From: Clostridium saccharobutylicum DSM 13864
Lineage (GTDB): Bacteria > Bacillota > Clostridia > Clostridiales > Clostridiaceae
Length of the DNA stretch: 64,000 bases
Direction of reading: 5' to 3'
NCBI RefSeq assembly: GCF_000473995.1
Contig: NC_022571.1
Coordinates: 3,441,416-3,505,415 of the forward strand
The translations under genes and the position numbers were made by a program. Positions 55,263-63,116 of the stretch are shown piece by piece. Under the pieces are notes generated by a model. That model had not been told where the DNA came from. It was given only the letters and a program-made list of their open reading frames with translations, and did not search any database. Numbering within the stretch: position 1 is the first letter of the stretch; every line of letters starts with the position of its first letter.

Positions 55263-56726
55263 TTATTTAAGTATGCTCTCTATTTCTTTTAAAAATCCTT
55301 CTTCAGAATGTTCTTTGCATATATGAGCTTTTATTCCCAATTTTTCAAGTGGCTCATTGGTTTTTCTTCCTATTGCAATAGCTTTCTTTTGTTTTATTGC
55401 TTCTATTCCAACCATTTCAACCATATTAGCTACTGTAGATGGACTTGTAAAAAATACTGCGTCTACTTCATCAAAAGCTTTAGCATTTCTTACATTTCCA
55501 CAAACTGTATCATATATAAATACTCTATCAACCTCTGCTCCAGCTTCTATAAGTTCATCATAAACATAAGCTCTGCTTTTAGATGAACATGGTAAAAGTA
55601 TTTTTTCTCCTTTTTTAATATGAGGTTTCAATTTTTCCACTAATCCTTCTCCGATAAATTCCCTAGCCATTAAAAAGCTTATTATACCTCTTTTTTCTAA
55701 TTCTTCAGACGTTGCTTTTCCTATTGTCGAAATTTTAGCTTTTAATCCCCTTATATCATATCGTTTTTCTTTTAAATAATCAAAAAATATATTTACACTA
55801 TTAACTGATGTAAATAAAATATGATTATATTTTTCTAATTTATTTATATAATTATCTAAGTTGCTTGCAGTACTTTTTATTTCTATAGAATGTATTGCTG
55901 TTACTTCAGCACCAAGCTCTCTTAATTTTTGTTTCAAAGAAGTTGATTGTTTTTCTGATCTTGTAACACATATATTTTTGCCAAATAGAGGCTTATTTTC
56001 ATACCAGCTTAAGCTATCATTTAAAGTTACAACATCACCAACTACAATTATGCATGGTGATTGCAAACCAGCTTCTCTAACTTTTTCTGATATGTTTTTT
56101 AGTGTACCTATGACCTTCTTTTGCTTACTTGATGTTCCTCTCATTACAACTCCACAAGGACATGATGGATTTTTTCCATTAGATATTAGTTTACTCACTA
56201 TTTCTTCTAAATTACTTAATCCCATCATAAATACTAATGTTCCTTCTTCCATTGCCAGTGATTTAAAATTAGTATTTAAACTTTTTGCACTCATACCTGT
56301 TATAACATGAAAACTTTGAGCTATTCCTCTATGAGTTATTGGAATTCCTGCATAATTCAAAACTGCAATAGGCGAAGTTACTCCTGGAATTACCTCAAAA
56401 GAAATATTTTCTTCCTTTAAGGCTAGCACTTCTTCCCCACCTCTTCCAAACACATAAGGGTCTCCCCCTTTAACTCTTCCAACGATATGACCTTTCTTTG
56501 CTAGTTTAACTAACATTTCATTAATCTCTTCCTGAGTTTTATAATGTGCTCCAGGCTCTTTACCACAATAATAAATTTCACAATCTTGATTTAAATAATT
56601 TAAAATATTATTTGAAACTAATCTATCATATAACACTGCAGTACATTTTTTTAAAACATTAACTGCCTTTACTGTTAGTAATTCTTCATCTCCAGGACCA
56701 GTTCCTATTATATATACTTTACTCAT
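55263..56726 (-). CDS. Fused uroporphyrinogen-III methyltransferase / synthase (CobA-HemD)
   Basis: A 487-residue bifunctional enzyme. Residues 1-240 are the SUMT part that methylates uroporphyrinogen III to precorrin-2: VYIIGTGPGDEELLTVKA, RVKGGDPYVFGRGGEEV near 83 and the SAM-binding VMRGTSSKQKK near 188. Residues 245-487 are uroporphyrinogen-III synthase (ICVTRSEKQ, FTSVNSVNIFFDYL, VFFTSPSTVANMVEM). The fusion is usual in clostridia. The stop of hemC lies 24 bases upstream. Confidence 0.95.
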   Translation of the reverse strand: MSKVYIIGTGPGDEELLTVKAVNVLKKCTAVLYDRLVSNNILNYLNQDCEIYYCGKEPGAHYKTQEEINEMLVKLAKKGHIVGRVKGGDPYVFGRGGEEVLALKEENISFEVIPGVTSPIAVLNYAGIPITHRGIAQSFHVITGMSAKSLNTNFKSLAMEEGTLVFMMGLSNLEEIVSKLISNGKNPSCPCGVVMRGTSSKQKKVIGTLKNISEKVREAGLQSPCIIVVGDVVTLNDSLSWYENKPLFGKNICVTRSEKQSTSLKQKLRELGAEVTAIHSIEIKSTASNLDNYINKLEKYNHILFTSVNSVNIFFDYLKEKRYDIRGLKAKISTIGKATSEELEKRGIISFLMAREFIGEGLVEKLKPHIKKGEKILLPCSSKSRAYVYDELIEAGAEVDRVFIYDTVCGNVRNAKAFDEVDAVFFTSPSTVANMVEMVGIEAIKQKKAIAIGRKTNEPLEKLGIKAHICKEHSEEGFLKEIESILK

Positions 56727-56750
56727 ATTCTTCCTCCTTGTAGTTAACTT

Positions 56751-57632
56751 TTATTTTCGTATGCCTAATATCTTTTGTGCTAGCTGCTTTCCTAATTCAA
56801 TATGATTATCCTTACTTCCTAAAATATCCTTTTTAACTATTTCCCCATTTAAATCATATATTCCAATCATGTAAAGATCATTTCCTTGAATTTCTGAGTA
56901 TGCTCCAATAAGACTATGACAATCTCCATTTAGCTCTCTCATAAAACTTCTTTCAGCTTCTACTGTTAATTTTGCTTCTTTATTTTCTAATTTCTTTATA
57001 TATTCTCTTACATCACTATTTTTTAAGCATTCAACACCAAGCGCACCTTGAGCTACAGCTGGTAAAAATACTTTTGGATCAAAATATTCTGTTATTATAT
57101 CTTCTTGGTTTAATCTCTTTAACCCAGCGGCTGCTAATATAATTCCATCTAAATTTTCACTCTTCATTTTTTCTAATCTTGTTTGAACATTTCCTCTAAT
57201 TGAAACTATATCTAAATCTTCTCTAAGAAGTTTAAGTTGAGCAGCTCTTCTTATGCTGCTTGTTCCTATTTTAGCTCCATTTTTCAATTCTTTAAATGGT
57301 ATATTATCTTTTGAAATAAGCACATCTCTAATGTCTTCTCTTTCTGTTATTGCTGTAATTTCAAATTCTTCACTTAATTCATAAGGTACATCCTTCATAC
57401 TATGAACTGCTGCACTTGCTCTTTCATCTAAAAGTGCAATCTCTATATCCTTAACAAAAAGTCCTTTTCCTCCTATCTTAGCTAAGGAAACATCTAATTT
57501 TCTATCTCCTTCTGTAACTATAAGCAGTTTTTCGCTATCTATATTAAAATTATCTTTTAGACTTTTCATTATTATCTCTGTTTGGGTTTGAGCTAACTTA
57601 CTCTTTCTTGTTGCAATGACTAATTTATTCAT
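56751..57632 (-). CDS. hemC: Porphobilinogen deaminase HemC
   Basis: A 293-residue hydroxymethylbilane synthase. The cofactor-binding cysteine is in [18 protein letters not shown] near residue 240, [12 protein letters not shown] is at the N-terminus, SMKDVP near 80 and [11 protein letters not shown] near 126 bind substrate. Normal length. Third gene of the operon. Confidence 0.96.
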   Translation of the reverse strand: MNKLVIATRKSKLAQTQTEIIMKSLKDNFNIDSEKLLIVTEGDRKLDVSLAKIGGKGLFVKDIEIALLDERASAAVHSMKDVPYELSEEFEITAITEREDIRDVLISKDNIPFKELKNGAKIGTSSIRRAAQLKLLREDLDIVSIRGNVQTRLEKMKSENLDGIILAAAGLKRLNQEDIITEYFDPKVFLPAVAQGALGVECLKNSDVREYIKKLENKEAKLTVEAERSFMRELNGDCHSLIGAYSEIQGNDLYMIGIYDLNGEIVKKDILGSKDNHIELGKQLAQKILGIRK

Positions 57633-57661
57633 TAATCAACATACCTCCATTCTTCTTGTTT

Positions 57662-58345
57662 TTATTTTTCATTGAGTAAATACTCAACAACTTCTTTAGG
57701 AAACTTACTTTCTAAGTCTTTTTTAAAATTCCCTTCATTAAATGATGTTATGAAATTTTCAGTTCCAATAAATTGCAATACTTCATTTTTGTATGTGGGT
57801 AATTTTTTAACTCTGTTTCTTATCTTAGTTGTAAAACTAATAAATTCATCATATTCTAACAACATTTCTTTAATTTTATTAGATACTAAAATTGCCCCTT
57901 TAGGATTTCCACCTTTGGTATTTAATGCAAAACTAATATTTTCAGTACTCCTTTCAACTGGAACTACTCCCATGCCATCCATAAAATTAGAAGAATCTAT
58001 GTATATCTTATAATTATCATCACAATATTTTCTTATCATAATTCTTAATTTTTCATCATCTACAGCAATTACAATAAGATGCTTATCTTTCAAAAAGTCA
58101 TTTGTAAATTTTTCTTTTACAAGTTTAACTCTTTCAGGAAACTTTTTAGAAATCTCAATTATTTCTTCATTAAAATTCTGTGATAATACTTCTACATAAC
58201 ATTTATTATTCACAAAATGTTTAATTTTTATTGTACCACCTTTACCAGCACCAATTATGCCAACTCTAAGTTTATTAGATAATAATCCAATATACGAGTA
58301 ATTACTTATTACATTTTGAATATCTTCTCTATTATCTTTATGCAA
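57662..58345 (-). CDS. Precorrin-2 dehydrogenase / sirohydrochlorin synthase-like
   Basis: A 227-residue protein with an NAD-binding loop VGIIGAGKGGTIKIKHFVNN near residue 28, matching the CysG N-terminal/Met8 fold; NTKGGNPKGAILVSNKIKEML near 135 corresponds to the SIGGKSPALARLIR-type segment. It oxidises precorrin-2 to sirohydrochlorin toward sirohaem or cobalamin. The first 25 residues before the Rossmann strand are extra. A TTG start is inside hemA (37-base overlap). A Met8-type ferrochelatase activity cannot be judged. Confidence 0.8.
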   Translation of the reverse strand: MHKDNREDIQNVISNYSYIGLLSNKLRVGIIGAGKGGTIKIKHFVNNKCYVEVLSQNFNEEIIEISKKFPERVKLVKEKFTNDFLKDKHLIVIAVDDEKLRIMIRKYCDDNYKIYIDSSNFMDGMGVVPVERSTENISFALNTKGGNPKGAILVSNKIKEMLLEYDEFISFTTKIRNRVKKLPTYKNEVLQFIGTENFITSFNEGNFKKDLESKFPKEVVEYLLNEK

Positions 58346-59508
58346 TCTTCACCACACCCTTTTAATGTTTCTTCCTTCATGATTTTAATTGCTCTATTTA
58401 TATAAAAATCAGATGTACTCTTAATAAGCTTATTAGCTATATGAACATCTTCTTTGCATTTCGCTTTATTTTCAAAAGTTTGTGCTCTCATCTCATAAAC
58501 ACTATCACCTAATTCTTTCAAGTTTTGAATTTTACTTGATATTGATCTCAGTTTAAGCCATTCACTATATTCATTTAAATATTTAACTAATATGTACTTA
58601 TTATCTTCCATTTTTTTTGTGCGCAATTTCTTATTATCATCATTTATAGAACTTATTGTATCAATATTATATACTTCTGTTCTACCTAAACTAGAAACAG
58701 CTTTTTCTATATCTCTAGGGACTGCTAAATCATATATTAACAATTTGTGACCATATTCATTTATGTCCTCTTTTTTCACTACTGGATGTGGTGCTGATGT
58801 ACAACCAATTATACAATCTACTTCATTTATATATTGGTTTTTTTCTTGAAAACTTATCACCTTTATTCTATTATCTTCTATCTCATCCTTAACTTTTTCA
58901 TTTCTAACAACTAAGTATACAATATCTACTTTATGAGAAAGCAAATATTTAATTACCAACTGTCCAACTTCACCATATCCAAGAACCATAATTTTCTTAC
59001 ATCCATTATTAATACTTTCATTAACCACTATTGATGCTGATGATACCGGAATTTCAAAAAGTTTTGATTCATTTCTAAACTTTTTGCCACATGTTATAGC
59101 TTCTTGAAATAATCTATGTAATTCTAATGAAACAGAATTTTCTTCCAAAGCTATTTCATAAGCATTTTTAACCTGTCCTAAAATTTGGTCTTCTCCTAAT
59201 ATTTTTGAATGAAATCCACAACATACCTCAAATAAATGCCTGCACACGTCTTGATCTTTTGTCATAAAAATATATTCTCTATATTCATAATTCCAGCCAA
59301 ATATCTTAAAAATTTTTTTTAATAATTCTTCTTCGCATAAAAAAGCATTAAAATAAATTTCTGTTCGATTACAAGTTCCTAAAATAACAACTTCTTTTAC
59401 TATTTTAAGTAATTCCTCTGTATATATTTTATACTTCTTGGGCTGAATTGTAATTTTTTCTCTTATCTCAATTGGCGTATTTCTTTTAATCCCTATTAAT
59501 CCTATCAC
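58309..59508 (-). CDS. hemA: Glutamyl-tRNA reductase HemA
   Basis: A 399-residue enzyme that reduces glutamyl-tRNA(Glu) to glutamate-1-semialdehyde. Catalytic Cys46 lies in LGTCNRTEIYF, GEDQILGQVKNAYE near residue 101, the NADPH loop MVLGYGEVGQLVI near 173, and a C-terminal dimerisation helix (ASVYEMR-like). GTG start at 59508 after GAGGTGA. First gene of the operon; it defines the pathway as C5. Confidence 0.94.
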   Translation of the reverse strand: MIGLIGIKRNTPIEIREKITIQPKKYKIYTEELLKIVKEVVILGTCNRTEIYFNAFLCEEELLKKIFKIFGWNYEYREYIFMTKDQDVCRHLFEVCCGFHSKILGEDQILGQVKNAYEIALEENSVSLELHRLFQEAITCGKKFRNESKLFEIPVSSASIVVNESINNGCKKIMVLGYGEVGQLVIKYLLSHKVDIVYLVVRNEKVKDEIEDNRIKVISFQEKNQYINEVDCIIGCTSAPHPVVKKEDINEYGHKLLIYDLAVPRDIEKAVSSLGRTEVYNIDTISSINDDNKKLRTKKMEDNKYILVKYLNEYSEWLKLRSISSKIQNLKELGDSVYEMRAQTFENKAKCKEDVHIANKLIKSTSDFYINRAIKIMKEETLKGCGEDCIKIIEKIFKM

Positions 59509-59647
59509 TTATTTTCACCTCACAGACTCTTTCCAACAATATTAGTTTAACAGATAATCATTGTTAATTACAAATAAATCGAATCATTTAATTGTATATC
59601 CAATATTCTAGTATATCTTATTATTCAACAAAAAACTATTTATTGTC

Positions 59648-59679
59648 TATTTAGACACATGAAAAATAATAATACAATC
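59648..59679. repeat. Family A left-end fragment, A12
   Basis: CTATTTAGACACATGAAAAA then TAATAATAC, as in copy A2; no right end present. Confidence 0.45.
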
Positions 59680-59691
59680 AAATATTCTATA

Positions 59692-59744
59692 GAAAAAAAT
59701 CAATATATAATACTAAAAATATTTTATGGTATTATATATTGATT
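59692..59744 (-). terminator. Strong terminator between decayed toxin and hemA
   Basis: AATCAATATATAATAC (59698-59713) pairs perfectly with 59729-59744; on the minus strand TTTTTT follows. It closes the transcription unit coming from the right end of the window. Confidence 0.85.
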
Positions 59745-59764
59745 CTGCTTAACTTTTTTAAAAT

Positions 59765-60221
59765 TTATTTTACATCCACAATATCAACTTCATACATCTT
59801 TTCAACATCTGCATCTTTAGGTACTAGTGCATAATAATTTTGGTCATTATCTAATACAAATTGAATTGCCTCATGATTTTCATCTTCCCACTCAGCCATT
59901 GATGCCAATGAATCATATACTGAAGAAGATACCCATGCATCAGCAACTTTTCCCCAGAATCCATCTCCTGATTCTCCTTTATTAATTCTATACTTATCAT
60001 TGTTTTCACTATTATCACTTTCATTTTCCACTTCTGATAATCAAGACCCAAACATCGCCATAAAAGCCCCTGCCAGCACTTTATTCGCTCTTTCTATCGC
60101 TTCATTAATCTCTGCCTGCTCCAACTCCAATAACTACTTCTGCTACTAAACATATTTCTTCTGCTACTGCCACAACTGCACCTACAACACTACTTACCAA
60201 ATTTCCAATACTAAAATCCAT
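59765..60221 (-). pseudogene. Decayed polymorphic toxin (N-terminal region related to the toxin at 63 kb)
   Basis: ATG 60221 starts MDFSIGNLVSSVVGAVVAVA, which matches the GNAFSSVAEAVIGAAAAI of the gene at 63117-64000. After about 40 residues the frame is broken by a stop and frameshift; the next frame reads EAIERANKVLAGAFMAMFGS, again parallel to VGAFIAEFGS of the intact gene, then an in-frame TGA, then SEVENESDNSENNDKYRINKG and a different C-terminal part (AMYEVDIVDVK end). So it is the same delivery region with another, now broken, C-terminal domain. No immunity gene follows. Confidence 0.6.
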
Positions 60222-60226
60222 ACTTA

Positions 60227-60965
60227 TTACACCGCTTCCACAAATGAAGCAAAAGTTTTTCTACAATTTCCATTCTTTATTACGTTATTTCCTTTAATAT
60301 GAAAATCACCTTCTATTGAAACTCCGTTTTCTGTATTTCCTTTGATCATTAATATTTGGCTTTGAGCACTTATGTTTATGTTATTTGGTGTTGTTATGGA
60401 TATTCCTCCGCCCGCATTTAAATTTAATCCCGCTGGACTTGTAAAAGTTACTCTGTTTCATCTTCAAAGCTTACACCTAATGGTGCTTTACTTCCACTTG
60501 TTATATTTAAGGCTCCTGAAATCATTGCTATTTCACTTCCACTTTCAGTATGAAAATATCTATTTGCTGGATCTGATGTTTCTTCACAAATGTATCCATT
60601 TTTTTCTTACGCATCCTGTAAACATCGGATCTTCACTGCTTTCCTTTAGAAAATATAATCTTGCACTTTCGTTAACTAATAGCATTGAGTACATTATGTT
60701 TACTGATGGTAGTGCATAATCAAACCAGCAAGCTTTTCCTTCTAACGTCGCTCCCTTTAAAAGCTTGTTGTAAATTATAGTTTACCATACTCCTTTTTTC
60801 TGAATAGATTGTACTTATAAAATACTTCTTCCTTATCTTTATACTCTTATATATAACTCTTTTTGCTTATAATATATGTCTGATCCAATTTCTAAAATAT
60901 CTCTTATTTTTACTTCATAATAGAAATAGTCCGTATCATTGTATCCTGCATCATATCCAACAACT
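60227..60965 (-). pseudogene. Decayed VgrG-like spike protein, C-terminal part
   Basis: Minus-strand pieces read EIGSDIYYKQKELYIRVYKD, then LLKGATLEGKAWFDYALPSV, SARLYFLKESSEDPMFTG, NGYICEETSDPANRYFHTES, and finally SPAGLNLNAGGGISITTPNN with a beta-helix-like tail and NGNCRKTFASFVEA. At least three frameshifts or stops interrupt it. The order and phrasing match VgrG/phage late-control-type spike proteins of contractile injection machines, here without the N-terminal half, which is replaced by the IS110 relic. The decayed toxin follows after 5 bases. Confidence 0.6.
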
Positions 60966-61450
60966 AGAGCAAATTAATACTTTTATAAAATCTGAAACTT
61001 TTCCTGAATCAATTAGAAATAACATTGAGTTAATTGATTTAATTGCTGGCATAGGACCGCTTAACAGCTATTACTTTAACCGCTGAAATAGGTGATATCA
61101 ATGTTTTTCGAAAACTAAAACACCTTGTTGCTTTCTTTGGTATCGATAGCTGAGTTAATGAATCAGGTAATTTTAATGACGATGATAATAAAATTTCAAA
61201 AAGAGGAACTCGAATCGGTCGAAGAGCATTATATGCTGTTTCATTAGCCTCTATTCATAACAATCGTAATGGAATTTCTATAAACAAAATCCTATTAGAC
61301 TGTTATTACATAAACATGAAAGGCAGAAAGCATAAAATTATAAACTATATTTTTGCTGTTCTCCGAAATCAAACTTCGTTTGAGCAAAGAGATCCTAGAA
61401 TACATAAACAAATATTTTTAGAAAATAGCTCTTTAAACAAAATCTCTTAA
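60966..61450 (+). pseudogene. IS110-family transposase relic, C-terminal half
   Basis: Plus strand. Starts in LEQINTFIKSETFPESIRNN, then IELIDLIAGIGPL; a one-base frameshift near 61065 leads into TAITLTAEIGDINVFRKLKH; an in-frame TGA at 61150; then NKISKRGTRIGRRALYAVSL and NYIFAVLRNQTSFEQRDPRI. The GIGPLTA and SKRGTRIGRRAL blocks are those of the Transposase_20 domain of IS110/IS1111 elements. N-terminal DEDD catalytic domain is missing. Confidence 0.75.
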
Positions 61451-61593
61451 CTACATTCCAATTTTTGTAACCGCTTGTATTTTAAAATGGTTTGGTTGCT
61501 ATACCCTTTTTTAAAAAATATTTTTTAAAATTCACTTGACTATTATTAGCTGTTTTTTAAACATTACACAATCTTTTCCATATACAATCCAGC

Positions 61594-61812
61594 TTAATCT
61601 TCTGGATAATTACCAACATAAATTTGTGTAACTTCATCTTTATCTAAATCTTGTTTTGTTCCATCAGTAACATCTATTTGCATTTATATATGCTTAATAG
61701 GCATTCTTAAAATTAAAATTGATATTGAAATCACAATAATCAAACCCAATACACATTTAATTATTTCCTGCATTTTTAGACTTAACGTATTTTGTAGGAT
61801 AATTATCTGCAT
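61594..61812 (-). pseudogene. Small membrane protein, probably interrupted
   Basis: From ATG 61812, with AGGAGAGAAG ahead of it, a 42-residue frame reads MQIIILQNTL and a clear transmembrane helix (CVLGLIIVISISILIL) to an in-frame TAA at 61684. The same frame reopens at once with ATG and reads MQIDVTDGTKQDLDKDEVTQ to a stop at 61594. An originally single protein of about 72 residues with a TM helix and an acidic tail is likely. Not recognised. It could still be expressed as a 42-residue peptide. Confidence 0.4.
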
Positions 61813-62203
61813 CTTCTCTCCTAAAATTAATTCCCGATGTTAACCTGACCTTGTCTTAAATCCAAAATTTAAAATTATTATTATTTATATTAGAATAGGA
61901 CGATTGTCCTCAATGTTATTCTTATTCTGGTGTTGGATCACAACTCCCATCAGCCTCTCTATCGACTATCTTTACTCATTCATTTGCAAAACTTGTTTCA
62001 TCTACAACTGTAGATGAATTGCACAATCTAAAATATGTGTGCAAATCTCAAAATGTATCTTTATAAATATATCCTAAAATTCCACTTACTTTTCTTGCTT
62101 ATTGCTGTGGATTGCACTTTAATCTTAATATAGAATGTTTCTATTTTTTATATATTCTTACTTCTACTTTTTAGTTAATCAACGCTTGCGATATAGCAAA
62201 TAC
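61813..62203 (-). other. Decayed sequence between small ORF and immunity gene
   Basis: Short minus-strand pieces such as VVDETSFANE and VKIVDREADGSCDPTPE are read between frequent stops, suggesting a lost gene. No complete ORF. Confidence 0.35.
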
Positions 62204-63097
62204 TTACTTTTTATTTTCTAAATAAATTAATTCATCATCATCATCAATTATCATTCTTCTATATTTAGCTTCAGATGAAAAAAGCATTCTTGAAGCCTTT
62301 GGCAATATCGGTTGAAAATATTTTTTTAATTTTCTTAAATCTTCATCTGAAACTTCATCAATTTCCTTTGTTAATTGCAAATACGCTCCATCATCACTTA
62401 ATTTTTTAACTAAATATACAGGTGCTTCTTTCTTAATTTTTTCTATTCCTCCCAATAACTCTACATGCTTTTTGCTTAAATAATTTCCCCAACTATATCC
62501 TCTAAAATATTTATCAAACTTCTCTGAAGCATTCATATAATCAAGCCCAATATATCTTTCGTGTGCACTAAACGAACTATAAGCCCCTACGCAATCTAAT
62601 GTGATAAATCCTCCTACACAATCTATATTTGACAACACCATCTCTATTAATTTTTGATATTCCAAGCAAACATGTTGTGAATTATTTTTTGCACAAGTCC
62701 ATTTGTTTACTGAAAACTCTATAAGACTTGCTCTTTTAGCATTTTCATTATTAGATAGAATATTAATATTAATAAGTTCTGGAGGTGTATATGCCTCTGG
62801 ACAATCAATTCCTTTCATTTTTGCCTCAATCATTTTTTCATCAAAATGAACAAAACTTATTTTTTCCACCTTCCCTTTATTAATTAAGATTTTAGTTTTT
62901 TCCCAATCAGAAGTCTCATATTTATATTTCTTCTTGTTCAAATTAATTGAATATCTCAATTCTTTGTTTATTGGTTTTACTATACTATCTACAAATTCCT
63001 CTACAATACTAATTACAACTGACCCCCTAGTCAGTAAAGAATCATATGTTGAAATACATCCATAAATACGCCTGCCACATTCTACTATTTTATTCAT
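62204..63097 (-). CDS. DUF3396 (type VI immunity)-like protein
   Basis: A 297-residue soluble protein. The C-terminal block FRGYSWGNYLSKKHVELLGG near residue 197, then IEKIKKEAPVYLVKKLSDDG and AYLQLTKEIDEV before LRKLKKYFQPILP, follows the DUF3396 pattern (TFLxxxhvxxLGGxxxL...G.llQ). DUF3396 proteins are known immunity partners of type VI-delivered effectors. It begins 19 bases after the stop of the toxin gene with GAGGTGAAATT, so the pair is co-transcribed. Inferred role: bind and neutralise that toxin. Confidence in family moderate to good, in pairing good. Confidence 0.7.
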   Translation of the reverse strand: MNKIVECGRRIYGCISTYDSLLTRGSVVISIVEEFVDSIVKPINKELRYSINLNKKKYKYETSDWEKTKILINKGKVEKISFVHFDEKMIEAKMKGIDCPEAYTPPELININILSNNENAKRASLIEFSVNKWTCAKNNSQHVCLEYQKLIEMVLSNIDCVGGFITLDCVGAYSSFSAHERYIGLDYMNASEKFDKYFRGYSWGNYLSKKHVELLGGIEKIKKEAPVYLVKKLSDDGAYLQLTKEIDEVSDEDLRKLKKYFQPILPKASRMLFSSEAKYRRMIIDDDDELIYLENKK

Positions 63098-63116
63098 AAT
63101 TTCACCTCTTATAAAT

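Noticed and set aside
59765..60031. 88-residue intact gene
   Set aside because: It begins at a GTG without ribosome binding site, directly after an in-frame TGA, and its upstream frame matches the toxin region at 63.9 kb, so it is the tail of a pseudogene.
60372..60719. Plus-strand 115-residue ORF
   Set aside because: It is antisense to the VgrG-like fragments, which have recognisable motifs on the minus strand.
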